From positions 1 through 64,000 of the forward strand of contig JAJZWA010000010.1 in assembly GCA_021846965.1 (NCBI GenBank): a stretch of DNA of 64,000 nt. The letters are read 5' to 3'. The stretch is from Pseudomonadota bacterium. GTDB lineage: Bacteria > Pseudomonadota > Gammaproteobacteria > Burkholderiales > Burkholderiaceae_C. The notes under the pieces are model-generated. The model worked only from the letters and a program-made list of their open reading frames with translations. It did not search any database and was not told where the DNA came from. Both the position numbers and the translations under genes were made by a program. Position 1 is the first letter of the stretch. Every line of letters starts with the position of its first letter. Positions 58,358 to 64,000 of the stretch are shown piece by piece.

Positions 58358-60316
58358 GTGAACCTCGCCCAAGCCAGCCCCGGGGATCTGCGCGCGGCCT
58401 TCGGCCTCGATGCGCGCGAGTTCCTGGCGCGTTTCGATGACGCCGTGCGGGAGGCCTGCGAGCGGCGCGACCAGCAGGCCCTGGGCGCCGCCGCCGAGGC
58501 CCTGCGGGGCATTCGCATCGGGGCCGAGTTCCTCGGCCTGGAGGCCCTGTCGGAGGCCTGTCGCGAAGTCGAGCGCGAGTTGCTGGTGCAGTTGCCGCAT
58601 CTGGACGCGCAGGCCGGATCCGAGCGTGCCCGCATGCATCGTCTGGCCCGTGCCCTGCACGAGGCCATGGAGCAGTTCCTGCGCGAAGCCCCGGCCGCGG
58701 ATGCGATGCCGCCGCGGTCTGCCGAGCCGCAGGCACAGGACAGCGGCGCCCTGGCGCCTCGGCTGAGCCTGGTCGCGGCCCAGCCGGCGTCACGGGAAGC
58801 CCTGGCGCAGCCGAGGGGGGTGGGCGAGGCGCGGGCGACGGGCGCCGAGCCGTTCCTGCCCGCGACGCAGCCTGTATCCCTGGCGGCAGCGGCGCCCGGG
58901 GCGCAAGCCTTGCCCGAACCGGACGCGGCGCCCGAGGCGGAAGTCGTGCCCGAGGCGGAAGTCGTGCCCGAGGCGGAAGTCGTGCCCGAGGCGCAAGCGG
59001 CACCCGAGGCCGAAGCCGTGCCCGAGGCCGAAGCCGCGGCCGAGGCGCAAGCTGCGCCCGAGGCGAGGGCGGCCCCGGCGGGGGAGGTTGCGGCCCAGGC
59101 CGTGGTCGAGGGCGGTCTGGCGGGCCGGCCGCAGGATGCCGACGAACAAGCTGCCGAGGCCGGGAGCGACGCGCGGCCGGATTCGTCCTGGAACGCCCGG
59201 GACCTGGCGACCTGCCTGCAGCAGGCGGTGGAACCCTTGCGCGAAAGCCTGGCGCAGACCAACGAGCTCCTGCGGGGGCAGGTGCAGGGCTGGGAGGGGC
59301 TGCGCGAGATCCTGTCGCAGGCACTGGCAGCGGCGGCCGAGCAGGCCCGCTGCCTGGCGAGCGAGGCTGCGGGCGAGGCGGCCTCGCGGGCAGCTGCGGA
59401 GGCGGCCTCGCGGGCAGCTGCGGAGGCGGCCTCGCAGGCGGCTGCGGAGGCGGCCTCGCGGGCGGCTGCGGAGGCCGCGTCGCAGGCTGCCACGGAGGCG
59501 GTATCGCGGGCGGCCACGGAGGCGGCATCCCAGGCAGCCTCGGCGGCCTCGGCGGCCGCGGCGGCGGCTACGCAGGCTGCGTCGGAGGCCGCAGGGCAGA
59601 TCGCAGCGCAGTGGGCGTCGCAGGTGGCGTCGCAGGTGACGTCGCAGGTCGTCGAGGCGCTGCGCGAGCAGGCCGCGTCGATGCCCGCCGCTCCGGCCGA
59701 GCCTGCCACGGTGCGCGACCCTGCCTCCTTGCCCATGGCGCAGGGCAGATCCGGGGAGGAGGGGCCCGGCGTGGAACCGGATGGTGAGGCGGCGGGCGAG
59801 GTGTCGAGCGAGGTGTCGAATTGGCACGGCGTATTGCAGGTGCAGCTGGCGCGCCTGGGGCCCTGGACCCTGGCCTTGCCGGCCGAACAGGTGCTCGGTC
59901 AGCTCGCGGCGCCGGCGCGCCTGCTGCAACTGCCCCAGGGCGATACCCTGGTGCTGACCGAGCATGGTGCGCTGCCCGAGGTGGGGCTGGAGTCCTGCTG
60001 GGGCCTGCCCGCCGGGCCGGACGCCAGCGATTACCTGCTGCTGCGCGACGGGCAGATCGGCTATGCGCTGCGTGTGCAGGAGTTGCTGCCGCGGCAGGCC
60101 CTGCATTTCTGGGCCCTGCCTGCGCAGTTGGGGGCTCCGCTGGGCCTGGCCGCGGCGGCGGTGCTGAACGATGCGCCCCAGGTCCCCGGGCTACAGCCCG
60201 CGGCCTCCGAGCTGGCCCTGCTGCTGGACCCGGGCTTCGTCGCCTGGGAGCATGCACGCTCGCAACGCGCTCGGCAGGCTGCCGGGTGCACGACCCTGGA
60301 GCAGGGGGAGTCATGA
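58358..60316 (+). CDS. HPt-like / Ala-Glu repeat / CheW-like protein (kinase-less CheA-like), novel
   Basis: A 652-aa soluble protein with GTG start (GGAG eight bases upstream). Residues 10-105 resemble an HPt helix bundle, but the motif reads EALRG with Glu47 where the phospho-His of HxLKG should be. Residues about 190-230 are PEAEVV-type repeats, and about 339-397 are seven 8-aa repeats (EAASRAAA). The last 150 residues look CheW-like (LQVQLARLGPWTLALPAEQVLGQLAAPARLLQLP). There is no dimerisation or kinase domain. It may act as a pseudo-CheA scaffold tying receptors or CheA to other partners. I know no named family with this layout. Confidence 0.7.
   Translation: MNLAQASPGDLRAAFGLDAREFLARFDDAVREACERRDQQALGAAAEALRGIRIGAEFLGLEALSEACREVERELLVQLPHLDAQAGSERARMHRLARALHEAMEQFLREAPAADAMPPRSAEPQAQDSGALAPRLSLVAAQPASREALAQPRGVGEARATGAEPFLPATQPVSLAAAAPGAQALPEPDAAPEAEVVPEAEVVPEAEVVPEAQAAPEAEAVPEAEAAAEAQAAPEARAAPAGEVAAQAVVEGGLAGRPQDADEQAAEAGSDARPDSSWNARDLATCLQQAVEPLRESLAQTNELLRGQVQGWEGLREILSQALAAAAEQARCLASEAAGEAASRAAAEAASRAAAEAASQAAAEAASRAAAEAASQAATEAVSRAATEAASQAASAASAAAAAATQAASEAAGQIAAQWASQVASQVTSQVVEALREQAASMPAAPAEPATVRDPASLPMAQGRSGEEGPGVEPDGEAAGEVSSEVSNWHGVLQVQLARLGPWTLALPAEQVLGQLAAPARLLQLPQGDTLVLTEHGALPEVGLESCWGLPAGPDASDYLLLRDGQIGYALRVQELLPRQALHFWALPAQLGAPLGLAAAAVLNDAPQVPGLQPAASELALLLDPGFVAWEHARSQRARQAAGCTTLEQGES
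58928..59040 (+). repeat. 18-bp coding tandem repeats (PEAEVV)
   Basis: Three near-identical CCCGAGGCGGAAGTCGTG units followed by diverged copies, inside the CheA-like gene. Recent expansion is likely from the identical DNA. Confidence 0.75.
59375..59545 (+). repeat. 24-bp coding tandem repeats (EAASRAAA, about 7 copies)
   Basis: Seven 24-bp units of the GCGGCCTCGCGGGCAGCTGCG type encode an 8-residue Ala-rich repeat, predicted long alpha-helix. DNA-level similarity between adjacent copies suggests slippage and possible length variation. Confidence 0.8.
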
Positions 60317-60972
60317 GCGACGCCGCCGACAGCGACACGAGCGTCAAGATCCCGTCGCAGCCCCTGGGGGCATCGGCGCAGGGCGGCTCCACGGAGCCGC
60401 GCGACGCAGCCTCGGGGAGCCCCGCGCGGGCAGGCGGCTCGGGCCAGCAGCCCCTGCCGGCGATGGGATTCGCCCCGGCGCTGGCCGGCAGCTGGCTGTT
60501 GTTCGAGGTCGATGGCCAGGTCTGCGCCGTCGACAGCCGCCAGTTGCGCCAGATCGCGCTGGCCTCGAGTCTCGTCGAGCTTCCGGGACAGCGCCGGCGC
60601 GACTGGCCCGGGGTGATCGCCTGGCAGCACAGGGTGCTGGCCGTGCTGGACTGCGGCGCCGCGATGGGGCGGCGCGCGAGCCTGGGCCGCGAAGGCGCCC
60701 GCGTGCTGCTGGTGCAGGACGATGCCCGCCTGTGGGCCTTGCTGGTGGATCAGGTGCGTGGCGTCCACCAGGCGCCACCCGAGCAGTGGATCGAGGTGCA
60801 GGCCGGCCTGCCGGCGCCGTGGAACTCGGTGCGGGCCTTGCTGCCCCTGCCCGCGGAGTCGGGCGGCGAGGTCTGTCCCGTGCTGCACGTGCCCACTTTG
60901 TGCAAGGGTTGCCTGGAGGCGCCGAGCGATACGCCGTCTCCACGCGCCGAGCCACCGGAGTTCCGAGCGTGA
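60313..60972 (+). CDS. CheW-like coupling protein
   Basis: A 219-aa protein with a disordered 55-residue N-terminus and a CheW-like domain (about 60-200). Marks are SWLLFEVDGQVCAVDSRQLRQIALASSLVELPG, WPGVIAWQHRVLAVLDCGAAMG and RVLLVQDDARLWALLVDQVRGVHQAP. Start overlaps the upstream stop by 4 bases. It is the only stand-alone CheW-type protein in the window; a diverged CheW rather than the canonical one. Two Cys near the end (CPVLHVPTLCKGC) might bind metal. Confidence 0.75.
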   Translation: MSDAADSDTSVKIPSQPLGASAQGGSTEPRDAASGSPARAGGSGQQPLPAMGFAPALAGSWLLFEVDGQVCAVDSRQLRQIALASSLVELPGQRRRDWPGVIAWQHRVLAVLDCGAAMGRRASLGREGARVLLVQDDARLWALLVDQVRGVHQAPPEQWIEVQAGLPAPWNSVRALLPLPAESGGEVCPVLHVPTLCKGCLEAPSDTPSPRAEPPEFRA

Positions 60973-61988
60973 GAATCACACCGACCCGAGCCATCGTCGC
61001 GATGGGCCTGCTGTGCGCCGCATGGCTGCCCGGCATCTGGTGGCTGCAAGGCCTGTTGCCGGCGCATGGGGGCGGCGGGTTGCCCTCGGCTCCCGCCGTG
61101 CTGGGCGGAGGCTGGCTGCTGCTGGTGCTGGCCGCCCTGTTCCTGAGCCTGAGCATGCGCATCGAGCAGGCGCGCCTGCGCGTGGCCGTGCGCGCCGTGC
61201 TGCGCGGCGACTCCGTCGCGGATCCCGCGCCCGAGTGGCGGGGCCTGCTGGACGACTTGCGCCTGGCCATGCGTCGGGCAGGACTGGAGCGTGAGCGCCT
61301 GGCGCTGCGCGCGCAACAGGCCGAGGATGCCCTGCGCGAGCAGGGCGAGCGTTCGCTGCAGGCGGCGCGAAGCGCCCAGGATTCGCTGCTGCAGGTCCAG
61401 GAGGAATGGAGACGCCTGTTGCCGGCACTGCCGTCGGCGCGCGACGGCCAGTCCCGCCTGCAGGCCCTGCGCGAGTCGGTCCGGGTGCTGGACGGTGCCG
61501 CCGAGCAGGCCCTGCAACTGGCCGACGGGGTGGAGCATGCGCAAGCCAGCCTGCTCCAGGTGCGCGAGGCGCTGGGTGGAATCGGCGCGGAGGTGGAGCG
61601 CGAATTCCTGCAGCGCGCGCGCCGCCTGGCCGAGGCGCTGCAATTGCTGAGCCTGAACTTCCGACTCGCCCTGGAACGTCTGGAACTCATCCCCGGGGTG
61701 CATGGCGAGACCCTGGACACGGTGGTGCAGGACCTGGAGCCGCTGTGCCTGCAGGCCACCGCGCTGGTGGAGGCCCTGCCCTCGACGGACAGGGGCGGCA
61801 GCCAGGCCGCCGCCTTGCTGCAGCCGGCGGAGCAGGCGTTGCAGCTTCTGCCCGGCGAGCTGGAGAAGGTGCGCGACGCGCTGCGGCAGGGGCGCGCGGC
61901 GCTGGAGCCCCTGCTGGACGAAGCGCAGGCCGCGGCCTCGCGCGACCTGCGCGCCGTGGTCGAGCAGGCCCTGGAGGAGATGAATTAA
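60969..61988 (+). CDS. Two-TM coiled-coil membrane protein, unknown
   Basis: A 339-aa protein with GTG start overlapping the CheW-like stop by 4 bases. Two N-terminal membrane helices (AIVAMGLLCAAWLPGIWWLQGLL and VLGGGWLLLVLAALFLSLSM) flank a short Gly/Pro loop. The remaining 270 residues are almost all helical with heptad character (ERERLALRAQQAEDALREQGERSLQAARSAQDSLLQVQEEWRRLL). This is receptor-like, but it lacks the MCP hairpin tip (no [14 protein letters not shown]). It may be a membrane anchor or partner for the CheW-like proteins. Family not recognised. Confidence 0.7.
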   Translation: MRITPTRAIVAMGLLCAAWLPGIWWLQGLLPAHGGGGLPSAPAVLGGGWLLLVLAALFLSLSMRIEQARLRVAVRAVLRGDSVADPAPEWRGLLDDLRLAMRRAGLERERLALRAQQAEDALREQGERSLQAARSAQDSLLQVQEEWRRLLPALPSARDGQSRLQALRESVRVLDGAAEQALQLADGVEHAQASLLQVREALGGIGAEVEREFLQRARRLAEALQLLSLNFRLALERLELIPGVHGETLDTVVQDLEPLCLQATALVEALPSTDRGGSQAAALLQPAEQALQLLPGELEKVRDALRQGRAALEPLLDEAQAAASRDLRAVVEQALEEMN

Positions 61989-62094
61989 CGGAACAAATCG
62001 TTCCATGAAGTGATAAAAACCCCTGTGGAGCCTGCACGCGCCATTCCCGAGCCACCCCGGAGGTGGGCGCGGTCGCCGCGTGCGCGACAAAGCC

Positions 62095-62121
62095 TAAAGT
62101 CCGCCGCGCCTGTGTCGTTGA
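62095..62121 (+). promoter_or_regulatory. Sigma-28 (FliA) promoter of fliC
   Basis: TAAAGTCC, 11 bases, GTCGTTGA. The -35 fits the consensus TAAAGTTT at six of eight positions and the -10 at five of eight. It lies 70 bp upstream of the flagellin ATG. Confidence 0.75.
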
Positions 62122-62128
62122 GCCAGCT

Positions 62129-62191
62129 GCGGACAGGTTTGCCCGCGTCCGGCAGGGAAGCCGGACCATGTCTCTCCCCAGGAGCTTTGTC
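62129..62191 (+). promoter_or_regulatory. fliC mRNA leader with four GGA motifs (candidate CsrA sites)
   Basis: Between the expected start of transcription and ATG there are GGA triplets at 62131, 62156, 62163 and 62181, the last being the ribosome site CAGGAG. CsrA binds GGA, preferably in loops, so this is a candidate target of the CsrA-FliW pair encoded at 38168-38880. Confidence 0.45.
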
Positions 62192-63802
62192 ATGGCCATT
62201 TCCGGCATCATCAACACCAATATCAACGCGTTGAACACCCTGAACGCGTTGGGCAACACCACCAGCAGTCTCAGCACCTACATCCAGCAGCTGTCCACGG
62301 GCAAGCAGATCAACGGCCCCGCCGACAACCCTGCCGGCTATTCGATCGCGCAACGCTTCCAGACCCAGATCAACGGTCTGAACCAGGCCGTTTCCAACGG
62401 CAACCAGGCGGTGTCCCTGGTGCAGACCGCCACCGGCGCGCTGCAGAATGAAACCAACCTGCTGCAACAGATCCGCACCATCGCGGTGCAGTCGGCCAAC
62501 GGCTCCAACACCACGCAGGATCGTCAGTCCCTGCAGAGCGTGGTGACCCAGCTGCTGGCGCAGGTGCAGACCATCGCCACGCAGACCCAGTTCAACGGCC
62601 AGAACCTGCTCGACGGCACCTTCGCCGGCTCGCAGTTCCAGGTCGGCGCGAACTCCAACCAGATCATCAACGTCTCGGTGGGCAACGCGCAGACCAGCGC
62701 GCTGGGCAACTACACCACGACCACCTCGGGCGCGGTGTACACCACCTCGGGCGCGTACTCGGTCGACGGCTACCTGGGCGGCGGCGCCTTCACCATCACC
62801 TCCGGCGGCACGGCGGGCAATGGTGGCGCGGGCAATTTCAGCATCGGCACGCTGGGGGTTTCCGGCTCCGTCGGTTCGGCCGCGGTGTCGATCTCCAGCA
62901 AGGACGAATCGGCTGCCTCGATCGCCACCAGCGTCAACGCGGTGTCCTCGCAGACCGGCGTGACCGCCCAGGCCTACACCAGCGTGGCCTTCACCGTCGC
63001 CGCCTCGGGCAGCATCAGCTTCTCGCTGAGCAACGGCACCTCCGGCACCCCGACCAATGCGGTCAACATCTCCGCGACCATCACCGGCAGCTCCGGCAGC
63101 TACGACCTGAGCTCGCTGGTCTCGGCGATCAACAACCAGGCCGCCACCACCGGCGTGTCCGCCGACACCCAGGTGGTCAACGGCACCCAGGAGATCGTGC
63201 TGACCCAGAGCCAGGGCCAGAACGTGGTGATCCAGGCCAGCAGCGGCAGCGCCGCCTCCGGCCTGGCCTCGGGTTCGACGGCTTCGCTCAATGTCGTGGC
63301 CAACACGGTCAACAGCGACGGCAGCCAGTCCGAGTCCTCCATCGGCGGCGCGCTGTCCAGCGGCTCCGGCAGCCTGCTGGTGCAAGGCGTGGTGCAGTTC
63401 GAGTCGGCCAGCTCCTACGCCGTGGGCAACGCTTCCGGCATCGGCTTCAGCAGCGCCGCGGCGACGCTGTCGTCGGGTTCGGGCGGCTCGCAGGTGGCCA
63501 GCGTGGACGTGAGCACGGTGGCGGGTGCCAACCATGCCATCGCGATCCTGGACCAGGCCATCAATGCGCTGAACGCGCAGGGCGGCGCGTTGGGTGCGGT
63601 GCAGCAGCGGGTGCAGGCCTCGGTGAGCAACGCGCAGACCGCGGCGACCAATCTGCAGTCGGCGCAGTCGGTGGTGCAGGACGCGAACATCGCCTCCGCC
63701 ACGACCCAGCTGTCGAAGTTCCAGATCCTGCAACAGGCCGGCATCTCGACCCTGGCGCAGGCGAACGCGCTGCAGCAAAGCTACCTCAAGCTCCTGCCCT
63801 GA
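62192..63802 (+). CDS. fliC: Flagellin FliC
   Basis: A 536-aa filament protein. ATG 62192 gives the canonical MAISGIINTNINALNTLNALGNTTSSLSTYIQQLSTGKQINGPADNPAGYSIAQRF, preceded by AGGAG; an in-frame ATG lies 24 bp upstream but lacks support. N-terminal D0/D1 about 1-165; a Ser/Gly/Thr-rich variable centre to about 440; C-terminal D1/D0 ends VVQDANIASATTQLSKFQILQQAGISTLAQANALQQSYLKLLP. The Ser/Thr-rich centre could be glycosylated by the enzyme at 41110. Transcribed from a sigma-28-type promoter. Confidence 0.97.
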   Translation: MAISGIINTNINALNTLNALGNTTSSLSTYIQQLSTGKQINGPADNPAGYSIAQRFQTQINGLNQAVSNGNQAVSLVQTATGALQNETNLLQQIRTIAVQSANGSNTTQDRQSLQSVVTQLLAQVQTIATQTQFNGQNLLDGTFAGSQFQVGANSNQIINVSVGNAQTSALGNYTTTTSGAVYTTSGAYSVDGYLGGGAFTITSGGTAGNGGAGNFSIGTLGVSGSVGSAAVSISSKDESAASIATSVNAVSSQTGVTAQAYTSVAFTVAASGSISFSLSNGTSGTPTNAVNISATITGSSGSYDLSSLVSAINNQAATTGVSADTQVVNGTQEIVLTQSQGQNVVIQASSGSAASGLASGSTASLNVVANTVNSDGSQSESSIGGALSSGSGSLLVQGVVQFESASSYAVGNASGIGFSSAAATLSSGSGGSQVASVDVSTVAGANHAIAILDQAINALNAQGGALGAVQQRVQASVSNAQTAATNLQSAQSVVQDANIASATTQLSKFQILQQAGISTLAQANALQQSYLKLLP

Positions 63803-63825
63803 TCGTGGGAGACTGAGGTCTCGGA

Positions 63826-63856
63826 CCACGGGGGGCCCGACGCGGGCTCCCCGTGG
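63826..63856. terminator. Strong hairpin downstream of fliC
   Basis: CCACGGGGGGCCCG, loop ACG, CGGGCTCCCCGTGG: a 14-bp stem with one G-T pair. There is no T-tract after it. It may stop, attenuate or stabilise fliC mRNA ahead of the next gene. Confidence 0.6.
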
Positions 63857-63882
63857 CCAGGATCCTGGAGACGAGCTCCGTC

Positions 63883-64000
63883 ATGGACATCTCGAATCTT
63901 CGTACCACCGTCGACCCTGGCGTTCCGGCGGTGTCCGCCGCCGCCCCCTCGGGCGGCGTCGGTTCATCCGCGGCCGGCGCGGGCTCCGTCCCGGCGGCGG
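63883..64000 (+). CDS. Start of the gene after fliC, FlaG-like by position (3' cut by window)
   Basis: An open frame from ATG 63883 to the window end, not in the ORF track: MDISNLRTTVDPGVPAVSAAAPSGGVGSSAAGAG. A polar, disordered N-terminus directly downstream of flagellin is typical of FlaG, but the conserved FlaG domain is outside the window, so the call rests on place only. Confidence 0.45.
   Translation, partial: MDISNLRTTVDPGVPAVSAAAPSGGVGSSAAGAGSVPAA

Noticed and set aside
59034-60106. Arg/Leu repeat ORF on the minus strand opposite the Ala/Glu repeats
   Set aside because: Mirror of the EAASRAAA DNA repeats, not an independent protein.
61986-62005. Hairpin GGAAC-AAATC-GTTCC after the coiled-coil gene as a terminator
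   Set aside because: Stem is only 5 bp and not followed by a proper T-run.
62022-62040. Second sigma-54-like site upstream of fliC (TGTGGAGCCTGCACGC)
   Set aside because: GG to GC spacing is 9 rather than 10, and a good sigma-28 site lies nearer the gene.

Overview
The window is 64 kb of very GC-rich proteobacterial DNA, dominated by a flagellar and chemotaxis island. The protein set suggests a polarly flagellated betaproteobacterium, probably Burkholderiales-like: FlhF/FlhG, a MotC-type stator homologue, a DUF2802 protein, a stand-alone FlhB C-terminal domain, sigma-54-type flagellar promoters and CheZ. The taxon is inferred from gene content and style, not from a marker gene. There are no rRNA or tRNA genes, insertion sequences, CRISPR arrays or phage genes that I can see. 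Layout: 1-9.9 kb is housekeeping or accessory: the tail of a chemoreceptor gene, a LysR regulator divergent from an M20 amidohydrolase plus periplasmic binding protein, ComEC, a ferredoxin/flavodoxin-NADP reductase, an EamA exporter and an MltB-type transglycosylase. 10.3-22.1 kb (+) is a nearly gap-free run: fliOPQR-flhB-flhA-flhF-flhG-fliA-motC-like, then a 74-aa unknown, a DUF2802 protein, a FliK-like protein and an FlhB-C-like protein. 22.1-25.6 kb (+) holds two GGDEF proteins. 25.6-35.0 kb (-) is an unusual chemotaxis operon read from a sigma-28-type promoter: cheY-cheZ-cheA, a coiled-coil protein, a di-iron oxygen-binding (ODP-like) protein, a soluble MCP, cheV, a second soluble MCP, a CZB-like protein and a small unknown. 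It has no cheR, cheB or cheW. 35.3-38.9 kb (+) is motA-motB, flgM-flgN and csrA-fliW. 38.9-44.8 kb (-) holds a YcgR-like c-di-GMP brake, a YuxH-type EAL/HDOD protein and a 1229-aa multidomain glycosyltransferase. 44.9-56.0 kb (-) is the rod/hook set flgBCDEFGHIJ, a 135-aa unknown, flgK and flgL. 56.4-64.0 kb (+) is flgA, a four-gene signalling operon, the flagellin gene and a FlaG-like start cut by the window edge.

The genes form a coherent motility programme. Four sigma-54-type sites (upstream of fliO, flgB, flgA and the GGDEF operon) and four sigma-28-type sites (upstream of cheY, flgM, the 135-aa gene with flgKL, and fliC) are readable by eye. They imply the usual order: RpoN for basal body and hook, then FliA for filament, chemotaxis and flgM. 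FlgM-FliA and CsrA-FliW would couple gene expression to secretion of hook and flagellin. At least three GGDEF proteins, one EAL/HDOD protein and a PilZ brake indicate heavy c-di-GMP input.

The strongest novelty candidate is the operon at 57.35-61.99 kb: a diguanylate cyclase, a CheA-like protein without a kinase (degenerate HPt with Glu for His, Ala/Glu-rich repeats, CheW-like end), a CheW-like protein and a two-TM coiled-coil protein. It is read from a clear sigma-54-type promoter directly upstream of flagellin. The second is the ODP-centred, adaptation-enzyme-free chemotaxis operon. Family names rest on sequence recognition without database searches.
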